A stretch of 64,000 nucleotides of DNA, from the NCBI RefSeq assembly GCF_016464625.1, contig NZ_JAEAGO010000002.1:372001-436000 (forward strand). The letters run 5' to 3'. Below are positions 17,214 to 26,988 of this stretch, in pieces. This DNA comes from Penaeicola halotolerans (GTDB lineage: Bacteria > Bacteroidota > Bacteroidia > Cytophagales > Cyclobacteriaceae). The translations under genes and the position numbers were made by a program. Positions within the stretch are counted from its first letter, which is position 1. Every line of letters starts with the position of its first letter. The notes under the pieces were generated by a model. It was not told the origin of the DNA and searched no databases. It saw nothing but the letters and a program-made list of their open reading frames with translations.

Positions 17214-17954
17214 TTATTGAGGCCAAGAACTCACTACTTCTCCTCGCTCATTGAAAACCTCCAGTTTTACTTTGTTTTCCTTATCGATATAGAACATCGC
17301 ACGTGGCATACCTTTATCATCAAACAAAAACAAACCATTATTTTCACTTCTAGTCTTGCCTAGCATTACCCTAGGAGTGCCGCCAAGTTGGCCCTTTTCC
17401 ACATACTCTTGATATTTTTGTCTACGCAGCTTTCCGTCAGCTATTCCATTTAGTTCTTCCATGATGATCGAAGTTCCTTCCTGTGTTTCATTTACTGGTC
17501 TATCATTAAAAGTTAAGGCGCTTGACACCATTCTTTTATCACCATTTCTAGAATCTGTAGTTAGTAATTGCATTACCTGATCTCCATCATATTGATCATA
17601 AGTAAGTGATAGACCAGCACTATGGCCGTTTTCATTTTTGGTACCATCGTAGATAAACCCACCACACTCGATTCCATCTTCATTGTAAAATAACATGCCT
17701 GCTCGTTTTTTACGGTCTTTGTTGGTGCCTCTATCGTTGATCTTATCATTTCCATTAGGAAACTGATCCACATTGGTAATCACCATTTTTACTGTACCAT
17801 CTGGCTCAATGATATTGATACGCTCAACATCTATGGTGCTAAATCTTTGGTTTTGTACACTTTTAAAAGCAAATGCTGAAGCTAATACGATAACAGCCAC
17901 CGCACACAGGGCAAAGGATCTTAGAAAGATTAGTTCTCGGTTAGTATTTTTCAT
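17214..17954 (-). CDS. Conserved exported/membrane-anchored protein of unknown function
   Basis: A 246-residue protein with one N-terminal transmembrane segment (about residues 10-32) and a soluble domain containing 'VERINIIEPDGTVKMVITN', then repeated 'GLFLFDDKGMPRAMFYID'-like strands. I recognise the 'ERINI(V/I)E.DG' pattern from uncharacterised Bacteroidota proteins but no function is known to me. Repeated short D-G/N turns suggest a beta-rich fold. It precedes the LytS/LytTR pair on the same strand, separated by a hairpin. Confidence 0.65.
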   Translation of the reverse strand: MKNTNRELIFLRSFALCAVAVIVLASAFAFKSVQNQRFSTIDVERINIIEPDGTVKMVITNVDQFPNGNDKINDRGTNKDRKKRAGMLFYNEDGIECGGFIYDGTKNENGHSAGLSLTYDQYDGDQVMQLLTTDSRNGDKRMVSSALTFNDRPVNETQEGTSIIMEELNGIADGKLRRQKYQEYVEKGQLGGTPRVMLGKTRSENNGLFLFDDKGMPRAMFYIDKENKVKLEVFNERGEVVSSWPQ

Positions 17955-18087
17955 AATTGTAAAGTTTTTTGTTTTAGAATATGAAGCAATACTAGCCTAA
18001 GCTGGAGACAACCAAAACAAGAAAAAAATGAACGCAGGAAGAAATCAAATGAACACAGGAATATGTGTTTTTATGATGAGCTAAAGC

Positions 18088-18684
18088 TTACCAGTCCTGC
18101 CTTAGTATAACAGATTCACTCTTCATGGCTTTAGTCAAATCAGTAATTAGATTATTAATGTAGACATCCATTTGGATGAGTATATAGTCAAATGATCTTC
18201 GTTCAAATCGTCTAGTCATCCTTTTAGAAGGGTTGAGCATTTCTTCGCATGGTCCAAAGTCGGGAACTGGTATTTCTTCTAAAAATTGACCTAAACCCAT
18301 ATGATAAAAGTTAGTGATCTCATACATAAACCTCCCATCTCTTAGATAAATAGAAAGGGTATAATTGATAAATCCATAAGGAAAATCAAGGCCAAATCCA
18401 CCTCTTTTGTAAACTTGAATAAGCCCTTTGCCGACTATTAGGCCATTTTCTCTATCGTCTAACTGAATGACATCCGTGGATGTATTGTATGATTTTGCAA
18501 ACCATTCTCGAGCTTTAAGATAGAGCTTATCCGCACTTAGGGTGCTGTCTACATAGACGACATCTGTGTAGGTAATTAATTGTGTTTCTTTTGAAATGGG
18601 CAACTTAGGTGGGTTCCTTTTTTGCCCCATTACAAAAGAAGTAATGGCTACAATCAGCCATAAGGTCAAGCAGCCTTTTTTCAT
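18088..18684 (-). CDS. Exported DUF4468-like protein
   Basis: A 198-residue protein with a signal peptide (residues 1-20, ending 'VMGQ'). The following domain has 'LYLKAREWFAKSY', then 'VIQLDDRENGLIVGKG' and a strand-rich segment with 'YGFINYTLSIYLRDGRFMYEITNF', the layout of DUF4468 proteins (a TBP-like fold seen in Bacteroidota). No enzymatic residues are obvious. It follows the membrane protein gene at 18695 by 10 bp on the same strand and is probably co-transcribed with it. Confidence 0.7.
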   Translation of the reverse strand: MKKGCLTLWLIVAITSFVMGQKRNPPKLPISKETQLITYTDVVYVDSTLSADKLYLKAREWFAKSYNTSTDVIQLDDRENGLIVGKGLIQVYKRGGFGLDFPYGFINYTLSIYLRDGRFMYEITNFYHMGLGQFLEEIPVPDFGPCEEMLNPSKRMTRRFERRSFDYILIQMDVYINNLITDLTKAMKSESVILRQDW

Positions 18685-18694
18685 AAACCAGCGA

Positions 18695-19171
18695 TTAGAG
18701 GCTTTGAGGTTTGGCTTGTAGCATGTCGAGCATCATTTTTTGTGCAAACTGACTTTTGAACTCATTGATCTTGACCCAATAGACTATCCAGGTAACTAAG
18801 CTGGCAACCCCCGTAATATAATTGAGGACTGGGATGTATGCTAGCACATTTAAAACACACATAGCGATCCCTATTTCATATGCTGGGCGCCCAGTCGGTA
18901 AGTGTAGTTTTTGTTTTTCTAGTTCAAGCTTGATCGAGTCCGATATAGCGCCTACTACGATAAAATGATAGACTGTTCCAAAGAAAGGAATGAGCAGCAA
19001 CCAAACATTGGTAGGCTCCATTTTTCTGTTTTCTGGGGAAATTGCCTTCAGGGTGTTTTGAAGTGTCAAAAGGTAAAAAACAAAGGGAATTAAAAAGATA
19101 GCTAAAAAGAACCCTAGCGTAATGAGTACAATAAATATCCCTGCTGATGCTTCAGTTAATAGATCGATCAT
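18695..19171 (-). CDS. Polytopic membrane protein of unknown function
   Basis: A 158-residue protein with about four hydrophobic helices (roughly residues 10-35, 52-75, 98-118 and 120-135) and a C-terminal charged helix. Between helices a 'PENRKMEPTNVWLLLIPFFGTVYHF' segment resembles uncharacterised membrane proteins annotated only as hypothetical or DUF4234-like. Promoter-proximal gene of a two-gene unit with the DUF4468-like gene 10 bp downstream. Confidence 0.6.
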   Translation of the reverse strand: MIDLLTEASAGIFIVLITLGFFLAIFLIPFVFYLLTLQNTLKAISPENRKMEPTNVWLLLIPFFGTVYHFIVVGAISDSIKLELEKQKLHLPTGRPAYEIGIAMCVLNVLAYIPVLNYITGVASLVTWIVYWVKINEFKSQFAQKMMLDMLQAKPQSL

Positions 19172-19386
19172 ATTAAATTTTTTTAGTTTGACTAAAAGTA
19201 AAATATAACATGCTTCTGTGCAATTTAATGAAGGATAAATTTTGCTCTCACCTTGATTTTAATCATTTAAGAGACGCTGAGATGTCCCTACAACTGCCAG
19301 TGTTCGCTGAAAATCACCTTTCCTCAGAAGCAAATTGTGGATTTGATTCTTTTGGCAGATATTGATTTGAAAATTAACCTAAGATC

Positions 19387-21123
19387 ATGAGAAGAGTATT
19401 TTTAACTTTAGCATTGGCTATTTTGACCCTATGCACCTATGCACAGGAAGATCTCACAACACTTTTTGAGAAGTCAGGCGGAACAGAAACACCTCCTTAT
19501 CATGAGGTAATTGCTTATTTCAAAAAGCTCAGCGAGGCTTATCCTAAGCAAATCAAAATGAAGCCTGTGGGTAAAACAGACAGCGGAGAACCTTTACACT
19601 TGGTCATATATAATGCTGAGGGAGTTTTTGACTTTGATCAAATCCATGCAGCGGGTAAGCCTGTTCTATTTGTCAATAATGGGATACACCCAGGAGAGCC
19701 TGATGGTATAGATGCGAGTATGATGCTACTGAGAGATATGGCTTCAGGCAAAGTGGTCAATAAAGAGGTAGTGGTAGCCTTCGTCCCTGTATATAACATA
19801 GGAGGGCATCTCAACAGAAGTGCTTTCAATAGAGTCAATCAAAATGGCCCGATAGAAAGTGGCTTCAGAGGCAATGCACAGAATCTCAACTTAAATAGAG
19901 ACTTCATGAAAGCTGATGCGCTCAATACACTTGCTTTTTATGAGATTTTTCATGAGTTGAAACCAGACTACTACATAGAGACGCATGTGAGTAATGGGGC
20001 AGACTATCAGCATGTGATGACGCTCCTCCCCACACAGCATAATAAACTAGGAGGAACATTAGGAGATTATCTCAAGCAGGAAATGCTACCCTATTTATAT
20101 GCAGATATGAAGCAAAAGGATTTCCCAATGATCCCTTATGTCAATGCTTACGGAGCGACTCCAGAGAATGGCTGGGCACAGTTTAATGACCCTCCGAGGT
20201 TCAGCTCTGGTTTTGCAGCACTTTTCCACACGATAGGCTTCATCACAGAGACACACATGCTCAAGCCATATGATCAACGGACGGCTTCAACTTATGAATT
20301 TATCCGAACAGTGATCGAATCGGCCAAGCAAGATGGCGCGCGTGTCAAGGAAATGAGAAAATCTACGGCCAATGCAGTAAAGACCCAGAAAGACTTCGCT
20401 TTAGAATACGTACCAAATAGAGAAAAGCCAAGTAAAATTGCATTTATGGGCTATGAGGCAGCTTATAAGCCAAGTGAAATATCTGGTAAGCCTAGACTAT
20501 ACTATGATCGTACAAAACCTTTTACTAAAGAGATCAACTTTTACGATCACTTCGAACCTAGGTTGATCATAGAAAAACCTAAGGCTTACATCATTCCTCA
20601 AGGATGGCACGAAGTCATCGGGCTTTTAGAAAAGAATGGCGTACAGTTATCTAGACTGACTGAGGATCAAGAAGTAGAGGTCGGGACGTACTATATAGAA
20701 GATTTCAAGACTGCGAGCAGCCCATTTGAAAAGCACTACTTGCATTCTGATATCAAGGTGCGTAAAGTGTCTCAAAAGGTGAAGTTTAGAAAAGGAGATT
20801 ACCGCATAGAGCTTAATCAATCCGCCAATCGATACATCATCGAAGCGCTGGAACCACAAGGGCCAGACTCCTTTTTTGCTTGGAATTTCTTTGATGCCAT
20901 ACTCGCTTCGAAGGAAGGATATTCTGCCTATATTTTTGAAGATCTCGCAGCTGAGTGGCTCGCGCAAAATCCTGCTATCCAAAAGGAGCTAGAAGCTGCT
21001 AAAGCTGCTGATGATAAATTAGCTGAAAACGGTAATGCACAACTTAGATGGGTCTATGAACGCTCTCCATGGAAGGAGAAAGAGCATATGCGATATCCAG
21101 TCTTTAGGGTTGAAGGGAATTAA
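19387..21123 (+). CDS. Exported M14-family zinc carboxypeptidase-like metallopeptidase
   Basis: A 578-residue protein with a signal peptide (residues 1-20). The zinc-site motif 'GIHPGEPDG' gives His101 and Glu104, with the third ligand His200 in 'YIETH' and the substrate-binding Arg171 in 'NLNRDF'. These match the M14 family, which removes C-terminal residues. The ~230-residue C-terminal half after the catalytic domain is unassigned. The last 4 bp overlap radA on the other strand. Confidence 0.87.
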   Translation: MRRVFLTLALAILTLCTYAQEDLTTLFEKSGGTETPPYHEVIAYFKKLSEAYPKQIKMKPVGKTDSGEPLHLVIYNAEGVFDFDQIHAAGKPVLFVNNGIHPGEPDGIDASMMLLRDMASGKVVNKEVVVAFVPVYNIGGHLNRSAFNRVNQNGPIESGFRGNAQNLNLNRDFMKADALNTLAFYEIFHELKPDYYIETHVSNGADYQHVMTLLPTQHNKLGGTLGDYLKQEMLPYLYADMKQKDFPMIPYVNAYGATPENGWAQFNDPPRFSSGFAALFHTIGFITETHMLKPYDQRTASTYEFIRTVIESAKQDGARVKEMRKSTANAVKTQKDFALEYVPNREKPSKIAFMGYEAAYKPSEISGKPRLYYDRTKPFTKEINFYDHFEPRLIIEKPKAYIIPQGWHEVIGLLEKNGVQLSRLTEDQEVEVGTYYIEDFKTASSPFEKHYLHSDIKVRKVSQKVKFRKGDYRIELNQSANRYIIEALEPQGPDSFFAWNFFDAILASKEGYSAYIFEDLAAEWLAQNPAIQKELEAAKAADDKLAENGNAQLRWVYERSPWKEKEHMRYPVFRVEGN

Positions 21124-22496
21124 GCAAATAGGTCTTTGTAGACTTCTTCTAACTTAGAAAATGCCTTGACTTGGATGCCAAGCTTACTGGTGTCCAAGCC
21201 TTTGGTATTGTATTTAGACACATAGATTTCTTTAAAACCTAGCTTGGCAGCTTCTGCTATGCGGGTTTCGATGCGGTTGACAGCACGAATCTCCCCTCCC
21301 AGTCCTACTTCTGCTGCGAAGCATTTAGTACTATCTATGGAGATATCTTGATGGGAAGAGATCACAGATACACAGATCGTAAGGTCGAGCGCAGGGTCTT
21401 CTACTTTGATCCCTCCTGCCACATTGAGAAATACGTCTTGGTTGCCCAGCCTCATGCCGCCTCTTTTTTCAAGCACTGCGAGCAGCATATTGAGTCGCTT
21501 AGCATCAAAGCCAGTGCTGCTTCGCTGAGGCGTACCGTAGGTGGCGGGACTTACGAGTGACTGTATTTCTATCAGTAGCGGTCTATTTCCTTCGAGTGTA
21601 GCCCCTATCGATACACCGCAGAGGTTTTCATCTCGCTGTGAAAGCAATATTTCAGATGGATTGGAGACAGTACGGAGTCCATCGCTGCGCATCTCATAGA
21701 TTCCTAGCTCACTTGTAGAGCCAAAGCGATTTTTAGTAGTACGCAATATACGATAGGCCATATGGCGATCACCCTCAAACTGCAACACCGTATCAACCAT
21801 GTGTTCAAGTATCTTAGGTCCAGCGATCGTACCTTCTTTGGTGATGTGTCCTATCAAAAAGACAGGCACTCCAGTTTCTTTAGCATACTTCATCAGCTCG
21901 GCTGTGCATTCTCTCACTTGAGAGATACTACCAGCGGCAGACTCTACATAGCTGCTGTGTAGGGTTTGTATAGAGTCTATGACTAGCAAGTCTGGCTCAA
22001 GTTGTTCGATTTGCTGAAAAATCTGTTGAGTGGAAGTTTCGCTGAGGATGTAGCAAGTCTCCGATTTGACCGACATGCGTTCAGCGCGCATTTTGATTTG
22101 CATCTCGCTCTCTTCTCCTGATACATAGAGGACTTTTTTGCCCTGGAGAGAGATGGCGATCTGAAGCATCAGGGTAGATTTGCCTATTCCAGGTTCACCA
22201 CCGATCAAAACCAATGACCCAGGAACTATGCCACCGCCCAAGACACGATTGAGTTCTTGGTCAGCAGTTACGATTCTAGGTTGGCTTTCAAAATCAATCT
22301 CTTGTAAGCGTTTTGGCTTGGCTACTCGTTTGTCACCAAAGCTACTCTGTTTCCATTGGCCTTTTTGAGGTTCATCTTTTTGGATGACTTCTTCTACATA
22401 GGTATTCCATTCTCCACAAGAGGAGCACTTGCCTACCCACTTAGCACTCTGAGCACCACAGTTTTGACAGAAATATGAGGTTTTGACTTTGGCCAT
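21120..22496 (-). CDS. radA: DNA repair protein RadA (Sms)
   Basis: A 458-residue RadA. A four-cysteine zinc finger lies at residues 10-27 (C10, C13, C24, C27), the Walker A 'GGEPGIGKST' at 99-108, the RadA-specific 'KNRFG' at 255-259, and a Lon-protease-like C-terminal domain follows ('GGIKVEDPALDL', 'GEIRAVNRIETR'). RadA is a hexameric helicase driving branch migration in recombination. It converges on the M14 gene with a 4-bp overlap. Confidence 0.97.
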   Translation of the reverse strand: MAKVKTSYFCQNCGAQSAKWVGKCSSCGEWNTYVEEVIQKDEPQKGQWKQSSFGDKRVAKPKRLQEIDFESQPRIVTADQELNRVLGGGIVPGSLVLIGGEPGIGKSTLMLQIAISLQGKKVLYVSGEESEMQIKMRAERMSVKSETCYILSETSTQQIFQQIEQLEPDLLVIDSIQTLHSSYVESAAGSISQVRECTAELMKYAKETGVPVFLIGHITKEGTIAGPKILEHMVDTVLQFEGDRHMAYRILRTTKNRFGSTSELGIYEMRSDGLRTVSNPSEILLSQRDENLCGVSIGATLEGNRPLLIEIQSLVSPATYGTPQRSSTGFDAKRLNMLLAVLEKRGGMRLGNQDVFLNVAGGIKVEDPALDLTICVSVISSHQDISIDSTKCFAAEVGLGGEIRAVNRIETRIAEAAKLGFKEIYVSKYNTKGLDTSKLGIQVKAFSKLEEVYKDLFA

Positions 22497-22562
22497 ATCG
22501 AATAATAAATGCTTAAAAATAGCTAAAAGCTAGTGTTTATCAAGTAAAATGAAAAGTGGAGG

Positions 22563-23819
22563 TCAATCTTTGAATTGTTTCTGAGCAGCTCCTATCCAGT
22601 CTTCAAAAACGGTCAGAGTGATATCTGGCTTGATGCCCACTATCTCATATTGGCTGTATTTTTTGATCCGTGTCTTCGTAGTCGTCATTTTGAAGTCAAA
22701 GCAAGGGATGTCATGTGATGGGCTTGGCCGATTGCCCAGTCCATAAGCAATCATGCCTGAGGTAGTTTCACCCATTGTGGTCACTTTATCGCTTTCTTTC
22801 ATTTTGAGGATAAATTGCTCCGCAGCACTAACGGTTTTCTTATTTTGAAGGATGATGACTTCTTTGAGAGATTTGGTCTTTAGGATAAAATCTAAGAGCT
22901 CCTGATAACTTCTCTCACCGCCTCCTGTGTTGTTTCTTAGGTCTAAAATAAGCTTGCTAGATGATAGTTGAGGAAGTGTCTTGTCATAAAAGGCATCTAT
23001 TTCTTTAGTCTTCCAGCCACTAAAATTACTCATGTAAATATAGTCTGTACTATCTGAGAGCTTTTCATAAAAGTAGTCTTCGCTCGAAGGCTTCACGAGC
23101 GGTTTGAAGGAGATCTGTTCATCTATCGATTTTTTATACCAGTCTCCACCATTCAAAAGCCCATCTCCATAAGTTAGATTAGCGTGATGTGGCTGATGAG
23201 CATCATCATACATAATGCCTTCTAGTTGATTTTCATCTCTTAGATACAGGATCCATTTGACCTGTCCTTTTTCCCAAAGACCAGTATTTGAGTTGGTCAC
23301 GATGCCTAGAAACTTTCCTTCTCGGCTTTGGTCTTTGATGAGAGCTACTTCTTCACGTTTATATTGATCAGTATAGACACCCTCTATAGGAGAGGAAAAA
23401 GTAAACTGCTCAGGGCTAGTGCGAATACGACTCGTATTGAGGAATGCTTCAGACTCTTTGAACTTACTAAGCCTTTGTTCAAAAGGGACCTCCGTGTCAA
23501 ACAGGATATTTTTGCTATTATCAGGATAGACAAAGAGATGTTTGTCTCTGTAAATCAAAAGATAACGTTCAAGATAAGCTAAACAGTTTATACTAGCTTT
23601 TGGGTCTTCTGTTATTTGACTAGCAATGTGATTCTGATAAGATTGGAGGCTGTCTAAGCCTATTCTTTTTTTAGTGTCTTTGTAGCTTTTGGCACTTTGG
23701 ACGATCGTGGCTGCTTGATCCAAAGCGGTGAGACAGTCACAGTTTTGAGCCAACAGCTGTTGAGCAAATAACAAACTGATGACTAGTACTAAATATTTTG
23801 TCTGGAGGATATTTTGCAT
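22563..23819 (-). CDS. Exported S41-family (C-terminal processing-like) peptidase
   Basis: A 418-residue protein with a signal sequence (residues ~1-25, ending 'LLAQ') and a C-terminal S41 domain. 'KLILDLRNNTGGGERSY' (~289-305) and the nucleophile Ser331 in 'TVSAAEQF' are the family hallmarks, followed by 'GETTSGM'. No PDZ domain is evident, as in the tricorn-like or interphotoreceptor-type subgroup. The frame opens at a TTG (23849), but ATG at 23819 gives the proper signal peptide. Confidence 0.85.
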   Translation of the reverse strand: MQNILQTKYLVLVISLLFAQQLLAQNCDCLTALDQAATIVQSAKSYKDTKKRIGLDSLQSYQNHIASQITEDPKASINCLAYLERYLLIYRDKHLFVYPDNSKNILFDTEVPFEQRLSKFKESEAFLNTSRIRTSPEQFTFSSPIEGVYTDQYKREEVALIKDQSREGKFLGIVTNSNTGLWEKGQVKWILYLRDENQLEGIMYDDAHQPHHANLTYGDGLLNGGDWYKKSIDEQISFKPLVKPSSEDYFYEKLSDSTDYIYMSNFSGWKTKEIDAFYDKTLPQLSSSKLILDLRNNTGGGERSYQELLDFILKTKSLKEVIILQNKKTVSAAEQFILKMKESDKVTTMGETTSGMIAYGLGNRPSPSHDIPCFDFKMTTTKTRIKKYSQYEIVGIKPDITLTVFEDWIGAAQKQFKD

Positions 23820-23947
23820 AGTTAAAAGGTTTATAAAAAAGTAAAGCAAGATTTATATCTAAAACTAGAGTGGGGAAAGGAGGTTTTCATGACTGATCTT
23901 TTCTTTCCGTTTCAAATTACTTTTATTTGTTCATAGCCACAAATCAC

Positions 23948-24637
23948 ATGCATCAAATAGCTACCATCTTAAAAGCACATCAAGCAGATATCAAGCCTAT
24001 CATGGGTCAAGCGCTGTCTCAAGATCGAACAATGAAAATGGATTTTTCTCCCACTAATGGTGACCTTGAGAAGATAGATCTTTTAAATACGATCGCATTT
24101 GACGCCTATGTCAGTGAGCTTTTGGCCAAAGAGCAAAAAACTTATGGTGTGGGAGGCTACATGGAGAAGCGCGCGATCTATCAGCGAAGTGAGGTTTTTC
24201 TGACAGATCCTGGAGATTTTAGAAATATTCACTTGGGAGTAGATATATGGACCACTGCGGGACATCCTGTGTACGCCCCATTGGATGGGGTAGTACATAG
24301 CTTTCAAGACAATGCAGGTTTTGGCAATTATGGCCCTACGATCATCTTGGCACATAAGCTTAGCAATTTCACCTTTTTCACGCTATACGGACATTTGTCT
24401 TTGATTGACTTAAAGGGCCTAGCCGTAGGCAAGTCTATCAATGCTGGAGATGCTTTTTGCACGGTAGGACCTCATCCAGAGAACGGTCATTGGCCACCGC
24501 ATCTGCATTTTCAAGTGATGACAAGTATGCTCAATATGACAGGTGATTTTCCTGGTGTCTGTAGAGAAGAAGATCAGGAGTGGTTTAAGCTAATTTGCCC
24601 TGATCCGAACCTGATCCTCCTGTCTGAGGTTTTATAA
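23948..24637 (+). CDS. Cytoplasmic M23-like metallopeptidase domain protein
   Basis: A 229-residue protein with a complete LytM/M23 zinc site: His95 and Asp99 in 'HLGVD', His149 in 'LYGHLS', and His185/His187 in 'PPHLHFQ'. No signal peptide is visible. The C-terminal 'DFPGVCREEDQEWFKLICPDPN' pattern is, from memory, the one found in the M23-like middle domain of large APH kinase-M23-aminotransferase fusion proteins, so this looks like a stand-alone relative of that domain. It begins a run with an M20 hydrolase (19 bp later) and alr (23 bp later). The frame starts at TTG 23927; ATG 23948 is preferred. Confidence 0.82.
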   Translation: MHQIATILKAHQADIKPIMGQALSQDRTMKMDFSPTNGDLEKIDLLNTIAFDAYVSELLAKEQKTYGVGGYMEKRAIYQRSEVFLTDPGDFRNIHLGVDIWTTAGHPVYAPLDGVVHSFQDNAGFGNYGPTIILAHKLSNFTFFTLYGHLSLIDLKGLAVGKSINAGDAFCTVGPHPENGHWPPHLHFQVMTSMLNMTGDFPGVCREEDQEWFKLICPDPNLILLSEVL

Positions 24638-24656
24638 AGGAATCAAAGACAAACCT

Positions 24657-25796
24657 ATGAAGGACCAATCAAGCTTTATCAAAGAACTTAGCACATTCAG
24701 AAAAACCCTACATCAATACCCAGAGGTAGCTGGTGAAGAGCAAGAGACCGCGAAAAGAGTGGTTGATTTTGTCAAAGTGTATGAGCCCGATGAGGTTATT
24801 TCTCAAATAGGTGGACATGGTGTGGCTTTTGTCTTCAAAGGCGAAAAGCCTGGGAAAAACACCCTAATCCGAGCAGAGTTGGATGCACTCCCTATCAAAG
24901 AAGCCAATGATTTTGATCATCAATCTTGTGTGGTTGGTAAGTCGCACAAGTGTGGGCATGATGGACACATGGTGATGGTGGCTGGACTTGCCAAACAGCT
25001 ACAAGAAAATCGGCCGAAACGAGGTAATGTCATTTTACTTTTTCAGCCTGCTGAAGAGACAGGGCAAGGAGCACAAGCGATGGTGGTAGATGAGCAGTTT
25101 TTAAAACTACAACCAGACTATGCCTTTGCGTTACACAATCTCCCGGGCTATCCTACTGGTCAAGTATTATTGAAGCAAGGTGCCTTTGCAGCGGCTTCTC
25201 GAGGGATGAAAATCTATCTCAAAGGCAATACGTCTCATGCGGCACACCCAGAGGATGGGAATAGTCCTGCACTGGCTATGAGTCAGCTGATAGTAGGATT
25301 AGAAAAACTCCCTGATGCTTTTAAGAAATTTGCTTTGGTGACAGTCATTCATGCTCAGTTGGGTGAAGTTGCCTTTGGGACTACTCCAGGAGAGGCTGTG
25401 GTCATGGCTACATTGCGTAGCTTTGACGATGATACGATGGCAAAGCTCGTAAATGTATCGGAGGAGCTTGCACGAAGGATCTGTCGAGAGAAAGGGCTAG
25501 AAGTTTCATTTGAATATGTAGAGGATTTCTCAGCAACTATCAATGATGCAGAAGCGCAAGAAATTTTGGTAAAAGCAGCAAAAGATCTATCGATTGATAC
25601 ACGTACACTTACAAATCCATTTAGGTGGTCAGAGGATTTTGGCAGGTTTTCTCAAGTGGCAAAGACGGCCATGTTTGGTTTGGGTGCGGGGGAGAAGACT
25701 CCTCAGCTTCATGATAGTGCTTATGATTTTCCAGACGAATTGATTCCTACTGGATTGAGTGTATTCGGCCAAGTGATCACATCACTTCATTATTAA
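24657..25796 (+). CDS. M20-family amidohydrolase (IAA-amino acid/hippurate hydrolase-like)
   Basis: A 379-residue enzyme of the M20D group that cleaves N-acyl amino acids or related amides. The metal ligands are visible: Asp76 in 'RAELDALP', 'CGHDGH' at 99-104, and Glu133/Glu134 in 'PAEETGQGA'. 'HNLPG' near 162 and 'SHAAHPEDG' near 197 are also typical. It sits between the M23-like gene and alr in a closely spaced run, which hints at peptide or cell-wall amino acid turnover. The exact substrate is unknown. Confidence 0.9.
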   Translation: MKDQSSFIKELSTFRKTLHQYPEVAGEEQETAKRVVDFVKVYEPDEVISQIGGHGVAFVFKGEKPGKNTLIRAELDALPIKEANDFDHQSCVVGKSHKCGHDGHMVMVAGLAKQLQENRPKRGNVILLFQPAEETGQGAQAMVVDEQFLKLQPDYAFALHNLPGYPTGQVLLKQGAFAAASRGMKIYLKGNTSHAAHPEDGNSPALAMSQLIVGLEKLPDAFKKFALVTVIHAQLGEVAFGTTPGEAVVMATLRSFDDDTMAKLVNVSEELARRICREKGLEVSFEYVEDFSATINDAEAQEILVKAAKDLSIDTRTLTNPFRWSEDFGRFSQVAKTAMFGLGAGEKTPQLHDSAYDFPDELIPTGLSVFGQVITSLHY

Positions 25797-25819
25797 ATTT
25801 TTCAATTAAAAATTAGAAC

Positions 25820-26971
25820 ATGTTTTCTACCTCTTATATAGAGATCAGTAAATACAATTATAAAAAGAACCTAAAGTTTATCAAAAGTCAGATCGGTGAT
25901 CAGACACTATTTTCCTCCGTGATCAAAGGCAATGCATATGGTCATGGGATCGAAAATATGGTAGAAATCGCAGAGTGGGCAGGGATTCGTCACTTTTCTA
26001 CTTTTTCAGCAGATGAGGCACTTCGTGCTTTAAAGTCTTCTCACAAAAAGTCAGAAATCATGATCATGGGGATGATTAGCAATGAGGAGTTGGCTTGGGC
26101 TATAGAGCATGGCGTATCTTTCTTCGTCTTTGATAGAGACAGGCTGGAGCAAGCTATCAAGCTCGGTCAGAAAATGGGCAAAAAGGCAAAAATCCACCTT
26201 GAAGCGGAGACAGGTTTTCACCGCACTGGATTTGAGCTTAAGGAGATGGAGAAAGTTTGTGACTTACTAAAGGGCTGTCCTGATGCCTATTCATTGGAGG
26301 GACTTTGTATGCACTTTGCTGGTGCTGAAAGTATAGGCAATTACTTTAGGATACAGCAGCAGATCAAGTCATTTACTGAGTTTGAAAAGTTGCTGCAGCG
26401 GTTGTCGCTTAAACCAAAGCATGTTCATATGGCCTGTTCAGCAGCTGCGCTGACATACAAAGATACGGTTAGAGACATGGTGCGTATAGGAATCGCCCAA
26501 TATGGTTTTTGGCCCAGTCCAGAGACGTATATGCATATGTTCAAAGAGATAGAAATGAAGAATAAAAATCCTCTAAGACGACTAGTCACTTGGAAAAGTA
26601 GTGTGATGAGCACTAAAGAAGTTCAAAAGGGGGAGTTTATTGGCTATGGCAATAGCTACATGGCGAGCACTAAGATGGAAATCGCGATAGTCCCCGTAGG
26701 TTATGCTCATGGCTATAGTCGCTCACTAAGTAATACAGGAAAGGTACTGATCCGAGGTAGGATGGCACCAGTGGTAGGTACTGTTACAATGAATGCGATA
26801 GCCGTAGATGTAACGGGTTTTACGGTAGAAAAGGGTGATGAAGTGGTATTGATAGGTAAGCAAGGAAAGGCAGAGTTGACAGTTGCCTCTTTTGGAGAGT
26901 CTTCAAGTCAAGTCAATTATGAGCTGTTAACGAGGTTGCCAGACGACATCCCAAGATTTATTGTAAAGTAG
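25820..26971 (+). CDS. alr: Alanine racemase
   Basis: A 383-residue fold-type III PLP enzyme converting L- and D-alanine for peptidoglycan. The cofactor lysine is Lys36 in 'SVIKGNAYGHG'; 'MACSAAA' and 'RIGIAQYGF' are typical interior motifs, and the second catalytic Tyr is in 'FIGYGNSYM'. Where many racemases have 'VSMD' this one has 'VTMN', a variant. The stop is within the inverted repeat at 26969-26987 shared with the convergent regulator gene. Confidence 0.93.
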   Translation: MFSTSYIEISKYNYKKNLKFIKSQIGDQTLFSSVIKGNAYGHGIENMVEIAEWAGIRHFSTFSADEALRALKSSHKKSEIMIMGMISNEELAWAIEHGVSFFVFDRDRLEQAIKLGQKMGKKAKIHLEAETGFHRTGFELKEMEKVCDLLKGCPDAYSLEGLCMHFAGAESIGNYFRIQQQIKSFTEFEKLLQRLSLKPKHVHMACSAAALTYKDTVRDMVRIGIAQYGFWPSPETYMHMFKEIEMKNKNPLRRLVTWKSSVMSTKEVQKGEFIGYGNSYMASTKMEIAIVPVGYAHGYSRSLSNTGKVLIRGRMAPVVGTVTMNAIAVDVTGFTVEKGDEVVLIGKQGKAELTVASFGESSSQVNYELLTRLPDDIPRFIVK

Positions 26972-26988
26972 TTTGCGGTATAAACTAT

